The position numbers and the translations under genes were made by a program. 64,000 nt of DNA from Pseudomonadota bacterium (GTDB lineage Bacteria > Pseudomonadota > Alphaproteobacteria > Sneathiellales > Sneathiellaceae). The DNA lies in contig JANSXH010000017.1 in the NCBI GenBank assembly GCA_024743055.1, positions 16,592 to 80,591 on the forward strand, read 5' to 3'. The notes beneath the pieces are model-generated. The model made no database searches, had not been told where the DNA came from, and was given only the letters and a program-made list of their open reading frames with translations. Below are positions 26,857 through 35,587 of the stretch, piece by piece; position 1 is the first letter of the stretch, and the number at the start of each line of letters is the position of its first letter.

Positions 26857-27684
26857 ATGCAATCAAATAGACAGAAAGCCATTCAGGATTTCAAAAATGA
26901 AGTCAGGGAAACTGTGGCGTCTTATGCGGGAGAGACAGAATGGCGTGCCTTGTCTCATAAGTGGTTGGAACAAGCCTTGGCAAAGCGATATGTGTATAAT
27001 TTTTCTAGCCTCGGCCGACCGATTATCCAGCTCCCGACCGATATGGTGGCGTTCCAGGAAATAGTCTGGGAAACGAAACCGGATTTGATTATTGAAACCG
27101 GGATAGCGCACGGGGGTTCTCTTATACAAAGTGCGTCTTTGCTGGCCATGCTGGATTATTGCGATGCAGTTGAGGCCGGCGAGATGTTGGACCCGAGTGC
27201 GCCGAAACGCCAGGTTATTGGTATCGATATTGATATTCGCTCCCATAATCGGGAAGCCATTGAACAGCATCCGATGTCAAACCGCATTCGTATGTTTGAA
27301 GGCTCTTCTGTCGATCCGGAGATTGTCACCCAAGTGACTGAAATTGCGTCTGGATACTCGTCAGTCCTGGTTTCTCTCGACAGTAATCATACGCATGATC
27401 ATGTCTTGGCAGAATTACAAGCCTATGCCCCTCTAACGACCCGAAACAACTATTGCCTTGTCTTTGACACTATTGTTGAGGACATGCCGGATGATTTCTA
27501 TGAGGATCGACCTTGGCATCCCGGGAATAGCCCAAAAAGTGCAGTGTTCGAATATTTGAAGCAAATTGGAGCAAATCCTGTCCAGGGTCAGGATGGGGCG
27601 CCACTTGCTTTTGAGAACAATCACTCCCTGGAGGACAAGCTGTTTTTCACGGTCACCCCAAGTGGTTTTCTGAAGCGCACATAA
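26857..27684 (+). CDS. CmcI/cephalosporin hydroxylase-family protein
   Basis: A 275-residue protein of the cephalosporin hydroxylase/CmcI family, a Rossmann-fold group that includes SAM-dependent methyltransferases in rhamnosyl O-methylation and cephamycin synthesis. Seen: LIIETGIAHGGSLIQSASLL near residue 80 (the SAM-site loop), IDIDIRSHNREAIEQHP near residue 130 and VSLDSNHTHDHVLAEL near residue 175. The nearest function by context is modification of a surface glycan, because glycosyltransferase, kinase-fold and methyltransferase genes follow on the same strand with small gaps. The ATG at 26857 is supported by family length; the earlier start at 26809 adds 16 unlike residues. Confidence 0.78.
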   Translation: MQSNRQKAIQDFKNEVRETVASYAGETEWRALSHKWLEQALAKRYVYNFSSLGRPIIQLPTDMVAFQEIVWETKPDLIIETGIAHGGSLIQSASLLAMLDYCDAVEAGEMLDPSAPKRQVIGIDIDIRSHNREAIEQHPMSNRIRMFEGSSVDPEIVTQVTEIASGYSSVLVSLDSNHTHDHVLAELQAYAPLTTRNNYCLVFDTIVEDMPDDFYEDRPWHPGNSPKSAVFEYLKQIGANPVQGQDGAPLAFENNHSLEDKLFFTVTPSGFLKRT

Positions 27685-27717
27685 ACTCCATGACGACAAT
27701 TTTGCGAAATATCGAAG

Positions 27718-28950
27718 ATGAAGATTAGTATTGTTGTCCCAACCCGGAATAGATGTGAATTTCTGAAATATTGCCTTCAGACGTGTCTCTTTTCGGAAGA
27801 TCAAGATATCGAAGTCGTTGTCAGCGATAATAATAGTGTCGATGCGACAAAAGAGGTTGTCGAGAGTCTTTCAGATCCAAGGCTGAAGTATGTGAATCCG
27901 GGAACAGACCTAAGCATGCGCCAGAATTTCGAGTATGCACTATCCCACGCGACTGGCGACTACGTTATTTTTATTGGTGATGATGATGGTATTTTGCCAA
28001 ACGGCATTGCGACCCTCAGGTACCTGATAGGCAAGCATCAGCCAGATATCATCGTCTGGCGGCATATCACCTATATCTGGCCACATAAGGAAGGAGGACC
28101 AAAGGAGGGACTTCTGAAATTCCGCTATCGCGACTTTTGCGGGCCACTATATTCTCTAGAGCCAATGAAGATTTTTGAAGAATTCTGCCAAGGAAAACTT
28201 ACCAGCTACCGCGATGGAGCCAATATTTATCACGGTTGTGTAGCCCGCTCGGTAATTGACAGGGTAAAAGAGGCAGGTGGGGAATATTTTCAAGGCCAGA
28301 TTCCGGACGTGAACACTGCAATTTCAAATCTAACGGCTGCTAAGTCGGTCATGTGGATACGGAACCCTGTTTCAATTGCCGGGGCAGGTGAAAAAAGCAA
28401 TGGAACAGCAATGAACTCGACCAATGTTGCATCAGCTAAGCAGAAGAAGATTGTTAGCAGTTTTACATCTCTGGCCTCAGAAGATGCAGTTACACCAGAA
28501 ATTGACCTCCGAATAAGATCCATTGTCGCGTATGTGTATGCGAACTTGTATCGCGTAAATCACATGCATCTGGATAACAAATTTACTCTGAATCATACTG
28601 CCTGGCGCCAGCATATTCTGGCGGATATGCGGAAATTTCCGCTGGAACATCAGTGTTGGGATGTATTGGAAGACTTTTTTGCGAAAATCGACCCTGAGTA
28701 TCATTATCAGGGTTACGAAAAATCGGAAAAACCTCTAGAGAAAGAGAGGCCGGTAACTGCCAGGACTGGGAAATTGAAAAAGCCTGGCAAAGTTCCTGCC
28801 AAGCAGCTTGAGAATGTCGCCACAGTCGTATCCTGGCTCCAGTCTGTAACAGGAAAACCGTATTTCCCCTCCAAAATTGTGCCCGTTGCTCTTCTAGGCC
28901 AAGGTATCAAAGCAATTGAAATGAGGCGAAATATTGGGACGTTGAAATAA
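27718..28950 (+). CDS. Glycosyltransferase family 2 protein
   Basis: A 410-residue inverting glycosyltransferase of GT-A fold, cytoplasmic. The N-terminal strand and nucleotide loop are SIVVPTRNRCEF near residue 3, followed by VVVSDNNSVDATKEVV near residue 36 and the DxD-like metal motif FIGDDDG near residue 88. The C-terminal 100 residues are less conserved (basic, proline-rich around residue 340) and may serve acceptor binding or complex formation. It is in the second position of the plus-strand glycan operon, 34 bases after the CmcI-like gene. The sugar donor is unknown. Confidence 0.87.
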   Translation: MKISIVVPTRNRCEFLKYCLQTCLFSEDQDIEVVVSDNNSVDATKEVVESLSDPRLKYVNPGTDLSMRQNFEYALSHATGDYVIFIGDDDGILPNGIATLRYLIGKHQPDIIVWRHITYIWPHKEGGPKEGLLKFRYRDFCGPLYSLEPMKIFEEFCQGKLTSYRDGANIYHGCVARSVIDRVKEAGGEYFQGQIPDVNTAISNLTAAKSVMWIRNPVSIAGAGEKSNGTAMNSTNVASAKQKKIVSSFTSLASEDAVTPEIDLRIRSIVAYVYANLYRVNHMHLDNKFTLNHTAWRQHILADMRKFPLEHQCWDVLEDFFAKIDPEYHYQGYEKSEKPLEKERPVTARTGKLKKPGKVPAKQLENVATVVSWLQSVTGKPYFPSKIVPVALLGQGIKAIEMRRNIGTLK

Positions 28951-28953
28951 GGT

Positions 28954-30081
28954 ATGTCGGGGGCAAAATCCATGTTGGAGATCCTTTACCTATGCCTAGA
29001 AAAACCGTTTCCAGAGGAATCCAAAGATAAGATGATATCTGTTCTAGCAATGTACGGATATTCATTGCTTGGAAACCATGAATTGACTTCAGGCCAAAAA
29101 GCCAAAATTCCAGCTCCAGAAGATCGCTCGTTTATTCATGCGCTAATTGTTCATAACTTACATCCGAATATCGCGGAAAGCTTTGGGCAGCCCTTAAACA
29201 CGAATCTTTTTAAGGCTGTAAAAGGCGTAATGCGGAAATTCAAGGAACTAGATCCGCATGTGGTATCCCCTGGATGTATGGACGAGCATGCACGGCAATT
29301 GGAAATGATGGAGTTTTCGGACATAGAAGTATTGTCTAGTTTAGCGATGTCCAATGAGGAGAATTTTAACTCGCCTTTTCAGGTGCTTGATTGCATCAGT
29401 GACAACAATTCAAGGACACGTATTGATAAAATTCTGTTTCGCGGGGAACCAGCAGTCTGCAAGACTTTTCGGCAAACCAGTTTGGATGCGTTAGAAAAGG
29501 AGATCTTGGCACGAAAGGTCCTTAGCGCCAATGTACCAGAAATTGCGCCTGTATTAGAGCACGGAGATAACTACTTTATCATGCCTTATTACGAAGCAGT
29601 TTGGACCTGGCAGGCAGATAGCTTCAGCTTATTTCCATTGGATTACGCAGAAAAGTGCCTCGATATCATGCGTCGTATTCAGGAGAGCGGGTGGTCAGTG
29701 GTGGATTGGCACCCAGGCAACTTCATTTACCTTCCAGATGGTGATGTGGTTATGATTGATTTGGAAGCACTGACGGAGAACACTGCAGAGGAAGCTTTTG
29801 AAAGCAGTGCCGATATTCTAGGTCATCGAGATTTTCCTTATCAAGACAAACCAATAAATTATATGAATACATGGCAGCCCATTGTTGGACTCTCACTTAA
29901 ATCTCTACTATACGATTCTCCTAGCAAGAAAAGATGTGTGCGGACATTCTATTTTTTAGGAAGGGCTCTTCCCACAAGACTAATCAAGAAACTGGAACAG
30001 GCACTGAGGAAGCCAGTGAAAAAACTGGTTTCGCGTAGGCAAATTAGACGACTTGGCCCATATTTGGTCTATCGATTTTGA
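28954..30081 (+). CDS. Kinase-fold protein of lipopolysaccharide/glycan-kinase type
   Basis: A 375-residue protein with an atypical protein-kinase fold in its C-terminal half. Marks seen: a possible VAIK-type lysine in AVCKTF near residue 169, an alpha-C glutamate in LEKEILAR near residue 180, the catalytic loop VVDWHPGNFIYL near residue 250 (Asp...His...Asn) and the metal Asp in VMIDLEAL near residue 267. These are the elements of RIO/LPS-core kinases, so it is probably active, phosphorylating a sugar of the surface polysaccharide. The N-terminal 140 residues are of unknown fold. It begins three bases after the glycosyltransferase stop. The gene is visibly AT-richer than the rest of the window. 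Confidence 0.65.
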   Translation: MSGAKSMLEILYLCLEKPFPEESKDKMISVLAMYGYSLLGNHELTSGQKAKIPAPEDRSFIHALIVHNLHPNIAESFGQPLNTNLFKAVKGVMRKFKELDPHVVSPGCMDEHARQLEMMEFSDIEVLSSLAMSNEENFNSPFQVLDCISDNNSRTRIDKILFRGEPAVCKTFRQTSLDALEKEILARKVLSANVPEIAPVLEHGDNYFIMPYYEAVWTWQADSFSLFPLDYAEKCLDIMRRIQESGWSVVDWHPGNFIYLPDGDVVMIDLEALTENTAEEAFESSADILGHRDFPYQDKPINYMNTWQPIVGLSLKSLLYDSPSKKRCVRTFYFLGRALPTRLIKKLEQALRKPVKKLVSRRQIRRLGPYLVYRF

Positions 30082-30100
30082 AGCTACTTCAAAAAGGTAA

Positions 30101-30904
30101 ATGATGAAAAAGATACTCAAAAATATTCCCGTACTTGGTCCCTTGGGATACGCGTTTTCTAAGTACCTTAAAAGAACCGGTCGTCGATTGCGGGGAAAAA
30201 CTGATCGTGGATGGGAGAAATACATCTTTGTTCGTCGAGATCTGACGCAGGAGGCCCAAGATGGAATGGACCGACCTGTCCAGCAAATTACTAACCTTCT
30301 CAACTATGCGAAGACCAGCACAAAGGGGCAGGGTGCTGGCCCAAAGGATTTGCCAGCGTCCCTGAGTATGGACATCAACGGATATCACATGGAAGGAACA
30401 AGGGTTCCTGCAGAGAGACTGGATTTTTATCCTCGTGACTGGGAAGGAAAGACAGTGTTGGATATTGGATGTAATCACGGAGGAATGCTGCTCTCGATCG
30501 CAGATAAAATCCAGCAGGGTGTTGGTCTTGACTTTGATGACCCGACAATTAATGCAGCCAACAAAATAAGATCAGCTACAAACCGCACAAATCTGGATTT
30601 CTATTTTTTTAATCTTGAGAATGAAGACTTGAACCTAATTCGCGATTTCATTCCCGGTGAAAAAGTGGACGTGACTCTTTTGCTTGCCGTTTGCGCTTGG
30701 ATCAAAAATGGGGATCAGGTAATCGATTTTGTTTCAAAATTATCGGAAACGCTATTGTTTGAATCCAATGGAAGGGAAGATCAACAGCAGCAGCAATATG
30801 ATGCGCTGAAGCGAGGATACCAAAATGTTGATCTTCTAAACCAGATCGTTGGAAATAAAGATGGTGAGGAATATGTGCAACGTCGGCTGTATTTCTGCTA
30901 CTAG
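30101..30904 (+). CDS. SAM-dependent methyltransferase, glycan locus
   Basis: A 267-residue class I methyltransferase. Motif I is TVLDIGCNHGGMLLSIAD near residue 118, the acidic end of the second strand is GVGLDFDDP near residue 140, and motif IV region VDVTLLLAVCAWIKN lies near residue 190. The first 90 residues are a basic leader that may touch a lipid-linked or charged acceptor. It is the fourth gene of the plus-strand glycan operon. Its stop overlaps the stop of the convergent reductase gene by four bases. The acceptor (sugar hydroxyl or carboxyl) is not predictable. The gene shows AT-rich codon use. Confidence 0.75.
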   Translation: MMKKILKNIPVLGPLGYAFSKYLKRTGRRLRGKTDRGWEKYIFVRRDLTQEAQDGMDRPVQQITNLLNYAKTSTKGQGAGPKDLPASLSMDINGYHMEGTRVPAERLDFYPRDWEGKTVLDIGCNHGGMLLSIADKIQQGVGLDFDDPTINAANKIRSATNRTNLDFYFFNLENEDLNLIRDFIPGEKVDVTLLLAVCAWIKNGDQVIDFVSKLSETLLFESNGREDQQQQQYDALKRGYQNVDLLNQIVGNKDGEEYVQRRLYFCY

Positions 30905-31809
30905 TTTTCGGAAGGTTTAGAATAAGTAAGAAGGCCTTCTGAGAAAGATTTGAGATTCTTAAGATCAAGTACGTTAGCAAGCTTTTGCGGGTTGCCCTCA
31001 ATGCGAACACTGATAACAGGCGTAGGCTGTAGATTTAAGGTTTCCAAGATTCGAGGTTGATCGAATAGTTTTGCACATTCAAAAGCGATCTGATGGGGAA
31101 GCCGGCCAACACCTGAACATATGTTTACAGGTCCGGAAATTTCTCTAAACGTAAGAGACTCAAACGCTTTTGCTACATCGTCAAGGTGAATGAAATCTAC
31201 AGCCCTTCCTGGATTTTGAAATTCGGGTACTCTGTCATGGCTGATTTCTTCAATTATATACGAGATTAGTTTTTGCGGGTCTTCCCCTGGGCCGTATGGG
31301 AAGAAGATTCTGGCCCAGACAAGATCGATGTCCTTACCAATAACCTCCGCCATTCGCCTAAAGGCGTCCTTGGAAACGGAATATGGAGTTTTTGGCGAGA
31401 GGGCAGAGGTTTCTTCATTGAGTTGGCTGTTGGTCCAATCATATTCAGCGCAACTACCGGCCAACACAGCTTTCTGTCCCCCAGCCGATATAAAACTATC
31501 CAAAAGGAAAGCGCTTGAGGAAATCCATTTGAAATTCTCGCGGGAATGCCAGAATTTTCCAGGTGTCGCCTCCCAGCCCAAATGAATCAGCTGTTGCGGT
31601 TGGTAGCGGTCCAAAAAAAGGCGTACTGCATCTGTATCATGGAGATCGAGAGAAGCGTATGTGAGATTGTCATGAGCGGGAAATGGCGTCGGTTTTTGGC
31701 CGACAGCAAGAACCTTCCGACCACTTTTAAGTAGCCGGTGAACGACGGGGCGACCAATGACACCGGTGGCGCCAGTCACCATACAATACTCGTCAGATCT
31801 TTCTACCAT
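30901..31809 (-). CDS. NAD-dependent epimerase/reductase, final gene of CDP-sugar operon
   Basis: A 302-residue extended SDR protein. The dinucleotide site is MVTGATGVIGRPVVHRLL near residues 9-27, and the catalytic YxxxK is YSVSK near residue 142. A later WARIFFPYGPGEDP segment is typical of nucleotide-sugar 4-reductases and epimerases. By position it would finish the nucleotide sugar, probably by reducing the 4-keto group of a CDP-6-deoxyhexose, like RmlD or Tyl-type reductases; this is inferred from context. It begins six bases after the rfbC stop. The gene is the last in a five-gene minus-strand operon. Confidence 0.82.
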   Translation of the reverse strand: MVERSDEYCMVTGATGVIGRPVVHRLLKSGRKVLAVGQKPTPFPAHDNLTYASLDLHDTDAVRLFLDRYQPQQLIHLGWEATPGKFWHSRENFKWISSSAFLLDSFISAGGQKAVLAGSCAEYDWTNSQLNEETSALSPKTPYSVSKDAFRRMAEVIGKDIDLVWARIFFPYGPGEDPQKLISYIIEEISHDRVPEFQNPGRAVDFIHLDDVAKAFESLTFREISGPVNICSGVGRLPHQIAFECAKLFDQPRILETLNLQPTPVISVRIEGNPQKLANVLDLKNLKSFSEGLLTYSKPSEN

Positions 31810-31815
31810 TCCAAA

Positions 31816-32343
31816 TTAATTAATCTCTTTAAGCATTTGATCTTTTTCGGAAATAACCCTTGGAAATCCGGGCCAGTCAATAGCGATCGTTGGGTCATTC
31901 CAGTGAAATCCTCTATCATGCCCGGGCACAAAAGCCGGACTCATCTGATAGAAAACTTCCGTCTCATCTTCAAGGGTCAGGAAGCCGTGGGCGCATCCGG
32001 GGGGAATAAAAAAGCTGCGGCCATTATTACGGCTCAACTCCACCCCGATCCATTTTCTAAAGGCTGGGGAGTGGGGGCGTAGGTCCACTGCCACATCAAA
32101 TAGTCTTCCGGCGCTGCATCGCACAAGCTTCGCTTCTTCAAATGGCGGGGCATGAAAATGCATGCCCCGCAAAGTATAGGCAGATCGGTTATAGGAAACA
32201 TTGCTTTGGACAGGGTGAAATGTGATCCCGGCGTCAGCAAACTCTGTTTCGCAAAAGGCCCGGGCGAAATAGCCTCGATCATCTTCATGACGTTCCGGAC
32301 TAAGGATAAAGGCGCCGGGAATTGATGTTTCCTTGAATTTCAT
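31816..32343 (-). CDS. rfbC: dTDP-4-dehydrorhamnose 3,5-epimerase family protein (RfbC type)
   Basis: A 175-residue cupin-fold isomerase that epimerises C3 and/or C5 of a 4-keto-6-deoxy nucleotide sugar. Seen: the N-terminal GAFILSPERHEDDRGYFARA (residues 10-29), the catalytic-base region RGMHFHAPP (His near residue 60) and SRNNGRSFFIPPGCAHGFL near residues 110-128. It is placed with CDP-sugar genes rather than dTDP ones, so it probably acts on a CDP-4-keto intermediate. The ATG at 32343 overlaps the stop of the C-methyltransferase gene as ATGA, which sets the start. Confidence 0.86.
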   Translation of the reverse strand: MKFKETSIPGAFILSPERHEDDRGYFARAFCETEFADAGITFHPVQSNVSYNRSAYTLRGMHFHAPPFEEAKLVRCSAGRLFDVAVDLRPHSPAFRKWIGVELSRNNGRSFFIPPGCAHGFLTLEDETEVFYQMSPAFVPGHDRGFHWNDPTIAIDWPGFPRVISEKDQMLKEIN

Positions 32344-33578
32344 GAGATCAGGCTGAGTGTTGGAATTGGAATAGCAAACTGACCGCCCCATTCCCTGATC
32401 GCCGCCATATCTCCTGTAATTTCGACTGCTAGATTCCACGGCAGAATGAGAAGATAGTCCGGTTTTTCCTCCCAGACTTTTGACGTGGCAAAAACCGGGA
32501 TATGACTGCCTGGCAGAAATGTATCCTGTTTCTCAGGATTGCGATCAACGACGAAATCGATGAGGCTTGAATCAACATCGCTATAGTTCAGCAGGGTATT
32601 CCCCTTGGCTGCGGCCCCATATCCCGCAACTTTGCGACCTTCCGACTTTGCCTTTTTGAGAAAGGCGAGAAGGGCGGTCTTTGCCGCCTCGACTTTCGGG
32701 GTAAAATTCAGATATCCATTGAGACTATTTAGGCCAGCTTTCTGTTCTTCTGCCTTTACATTCATCAATGCATCTGTTTCCGGATAGAGTTTACAGCCCA
32801 TATGGCAAGCGAAAATTCTTAAGGAGCCGCCATGTGTGTCTATTTTTTCGACATCAAACAGCTTTAGATCGTGTTTTCGTAGAATTTTTTCGACAGTGTG
32901 CAGCGAAAGATACGAATAATGTTCATGATAGATTGTATCAAACTGAACTTTCTCAATCATGTTCAGCAGGTGAGGAAACTCGATTGTCAGCACGCCATTT
33001 TCTGACAGAAGAATGCGAAAGCCGTCTATGAAATCGTTGATGTCGGGCACATGGGCCATAACATTATTGGCTGCCATCAGATCAGCTTTTAAACCGGTTG
33101 CGGCGAGTCGTGTGGCGGTTTCGATCCCGAAAAAAGCGACTTCGGTTTTTACTCCTGCTTTCTCAGCGGCTTTGGCGACATTGGCCGCCGGTTCGATGCC
33201 CAGAACTGGAATGCCTTTTTTAACAAAATGCTGCAGCAGATAGCCATCATTGCTAGCGACCTCCATGACCAAGGCGTTGGAGTCCAAGTCCAGTCTATCG
33301 GTCATCAAATCGCAATAGCGGCTGGCATGGGCAACCCAGCTGTCGGAATAAGAAGAAAAGTAGGCATAGTCTGAAAATATATCCTCTGCCGGAACAGCAT
33401 CTTCCACCTGGACCAGAAAGCAGCTGCCACAGACCCGCGCATGTAGGGGGTAGGATTTCTCCGTTGCAATTTCTTCCGGACCTTTGAGGTAACTATTTGC
33501 GAGTGGTGTGGACCCTAAATCTACAAATGTCTGAGTCAGAGGACTCGCGCAGAACCTGCAGGTCAATTCATTACTCAT
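32340..33578 (-). CDS. Sugar C-methyltransferase (TylC3/EvaC-like)
   Basis: A 412-residue three-domain methyltransferase that adds a methyl group to a carbon of a 4-keto-6-deoxy nucleotide sugar. The N-terminal zinc domain carries CRFC at residues 7-10 and CGSC near residue 50. The central Rossmann methyltransferase domain has VMEVASNDGYLLQHFVKKGI near residue 102, with AANNVMAHVPDINDFIDGF near residue 170. The C-terminal domain begins near residue 290 with RKVAGYGAAAKGNTLLNY, typical of the C-methyltransferase C-terminal fold. Such enzymes make mycarose, evernimicose and virenose precursors. It overlaps rfbG by eight bases and rfbC by four, so the three are one unit. Confidence 0.88.
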   Translation of the reverse strand: MSNELTCRFCASPLTQTFVDLGSTPLANSYLKGPEEIATEKSYPLHARVCGSCFLVQVEDAVPAEDIFSDYAYFSSYSDSWVAHASRYCDLMTDRLDLDSNALVMEVASNDGYLLQHFVKKGIPVLGIEPAANVAKAAEKAGVKTEVAFFGIETATRLAATGLKADLMAANNVMAHVPDINDFIDGFRILLSENGVLTIEFPHLLNMIEKVQFDTIYHEHYSYLSLHTVEKILRKHDLKLFDVEKIDTHGGSLRIFACHMGCKLYPETDALMNVKAEEQKAGLNSLNGYLNFTPKVEAAKTALLAFLKKAKSEGRKVAGYGAAAKGNTLLNYSDVDSSLIDFVVDRNPEKQDTFLPGSHIPVFATSKVWEEKPDYLLILPWNLAVEITGDMAAIREWGGQFAIPIPTLSLIS

Positions 33579-34650
33579 GGATCAAGCTTTCATATTCCTC
33601 AATCTGCGACAATGTTAGGGCAGCAATGTCTTGACTGTCACTAAAGGCTTTGTACCAGTCCACGGTCTTTTTCAAGGTTGTCGGTGCATCCCATCTTGTC
33701 TGCCAGTCTAGGGTTTGGCGCGCAAGGGATGCATCAAGTGCCAAGGAAGTCTTTTCGGGTGGTTGATGGCCAGAGGTCAGCGAGTAATCTTCCTCAATAC
33801 CGAACGCAGATTGAACCTCCGCGGCAACTTGGCCTACCGTAATCGCTGCTTGATCCGCTGGACCGAAATTTAGGGCACTCGGCAAACTACGTTTCGTATC
33901 CTGAGCCAGAGCTTGTAAAAAAATGAGATAGCCTGACACAGACTCCAACACATGTTGCCAGGGCCGGGTGGCGTTGGGATAGCGAAGGGTCACAGGCTCG
34001 CCCGCCTCGGCGGCTCGCCAAATATCCGGGATGAGTCGGTCTTCAGAAAAATCTCCACCGCCGATAACATTGCCGGCCCGAGCTGTAGCGATGCGGGCAG
34101 CACTATCCTGAAACAAGCTTTTCGAAAGAGACGCCACCGCTATTTCGCAAGCAGCCTTAGATGAGGAGTAGGGATCGTCCCCGCCCAAAGGGTCGACCTC
34201 CAGAAATGCTTTTCCATCATCCCTGTTTAGATAGACCTTATCGCTAGTCACCATGACTGCTGCAACAAGATTTGATAGGCGGCTCAAACTGTCGAGAAGA
34301 TTGACTGTTCCCATCACATTGGTTTCATAGGTATAGACAGGTTGTCGATAGGATCGACGGACGAGGGCCTGTGCTGCCATATGAAGAACAAACTCTGGGT
34401 CACAGTCCTGTACAGCCTGATCCAACGCATCCTTGTCGCGGATATCTAAAATCCGAGAGCTAATATTTAGGGAATCTTCAATGCTGGTATAAAGAGAAAT
34501 CTTCCCTTCCGGCACTAGGGATATTCCCGTGACTTTCGCTCCAAGCTTAGAAAGCCATAAGGCTGCCCAGGCACCCTTAAATCCGGTATGCCCGGTTAGC
34601 AGAACACGGCGTCCGTGCCAGTCATCAGCGTTGAGGCGGCCAAGAGTCAT
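33571..34650 (-). CDS. rfbG: CDP-glucose 4,6-dehydratase
   Basis: A 359-residue SDR enzyme that converts CDP-glucose to CDP-4-keto-6-deoxyglucose. The NAD site is LLTGHTGFKGAWAALWLSK near residue 17. The catalytic Tyr-Lys pair is YSSSKAACE near residue 158. The middle segment ARAGNVIGGGDFSEDRLIPD near residue 190 and the RPWQHVLE segment are typical of the CDP-glucose branch. The ATG at 34650 is preferred to the in-frame TTG one codon upstream. It lies ten bases after rfbF and overlaps the C-methyltransferase start. Confidence 0.92.
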   Translation of the reverse strand: MTLGRLNADDWHGRRVLLTGHTGFKGAWAALWLSKLGAKVTGISLVPEGKISLYTSIEDSLNISSRILDIRDKDALDQAVQDCDPEFVLHMAAQALVRRSYRQPVYTYETNVMGTVNLLDSLSRLSNLVAAVMVTSDKVYLNRDDGKAFLEVDPLGGDDPYSSSKAACEIAVASLSKSLFQDSAARIATARAGNVIGGGDFSEDRLIPDIWRAAEAGEPVTLRYPNATRPWQHVLESVSGYLIFLQALAQDTKRSLPSALNFGPADQAAITVGQVAAEVQSAFGIEEDYSLTSGHQPPEKTSLALDASLARQTLDWQTRWDAPTTLKKTVDWYKAFSDSQDIAALTLSQIEEYESLIHE

Positions 34651-34660
34651 CAATTTCTTC

Positions 34661-35434
34661 CTACGACCAGACGCGCCAAGGGGCTTCCCCCTTATTCCAA
34701 AGCGTCTCTAGTAAGATTTTCTCGCGCAGGGTGTCCATAGGCTGCCAAAAACCCTTGTGCCGATAAGCGGATAATTGCCCGTCTGCCGCTAATCCTTGTA
34801 AGGGATCCGATTCCCAGGGCATGTTGTCATCTGCAATCCTGTCAATTACCGAGGGTTCCAAGACGAAAAACCCACCATTTATAAGACCATTGTCACCGGC
34901 CGGTTTTTCGGTGAAATCTGTGACTTTCCCGTTCTCAATGATGGTCGCGCCAAATCTGCCTTGTGGAGCAACTGCGGTAAGGGTTGCTTCGCGGCCTTCG
35001 GCCTTATGAAACTCTATTAGCTCCGTAATATCAATATCGGCAACACCGTCGCCGTAGGTCATGCAGAAAGTTTCATCTGGGTCTAAATATTCTGCAACCC
35101 GCTTAAGCCTTCCCCCCGTCATGGTTTCTGCCCCGGTTTCAACCAGGGTTACCTTCCACGGTTCTGCTTTGGCATTATGATAGGTAATTTCATTGCTTTG
35201 CATATCGATGGTCACATCAGAGCGATGCAGCACATAGTTTGCAAAATACTCCTTGATCACATAGCTGCGATAGCCGAGACAGATAATGAACTCATTGATG
35301 CCGTAATGGGCGTAGATTTTCATGATGTGCCAGAGGATCGGACGTTCGCCAATTTCGATCATCGGCTTAGGCCGAAGATGAGATTCTTCGGAAATGCGGG
35401 TCCCCAGCCCACCGGCGAGAATTACGGCTTTCAA
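34661..35434 (-). CDS. rfbF: Glucose-1-phosphate cytidylyltransferase
   Basis: A 257-residue nucleotidyltransferase that makes CDP-glucose from CTP and glucose-1-phosphate. The nucleotide-binding LAGGLGTRISEE lies at residues 5-16, with HLRPKPMIEIG just after and YGDGVADI near residue 128. I chose a TTG start at 35434 because it gives the family N terminus MKAVILAGG and has GAGGTG six bases upstream; the GTG at 35443 lies too close to that site. It is the first gene of the five-gene CDP-sugar operon and is divergent from the flavin monooxygenase at 35588, so the 150-base gap probably holds its promoter. Confidence 0.92.
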   Translation of the reverse strand: MKAVILAGGLGTRISEESHLRPKPMIEIGERPILWHIMKIYAHYGINEFIICLGYRSYVIKEYFANYVLHRSDVTIDMQSNEITYHNAKAEPWKVTLVETGAETMTGGRLKRVAEYLDPDETFCMTYGDGVADIDITELIEFHKAEGREATLTAVAPQGRFGATIIENGKVTDFTEKPAGDNGLINGGFFVLEPSVIDRIADDNMPWESDPLQGLAADGQLSAYRHKGFWQPMDTLREKILLETLWNKGEAPWRVWS

Positions 35435-35587
35435 CGACGTCACCTCAAAATTTGCATACTGCTTGTTAGAGACTTATTTCAATAACCCGCAAGAGTGTCA
35501 AGGATTGCCTAAAGTTAGATTTGGGGTGAAAAATAAGAAACTTGCCCTATGCTGGATCGATAACAAGAATAGCGAAATTAGATCGTC

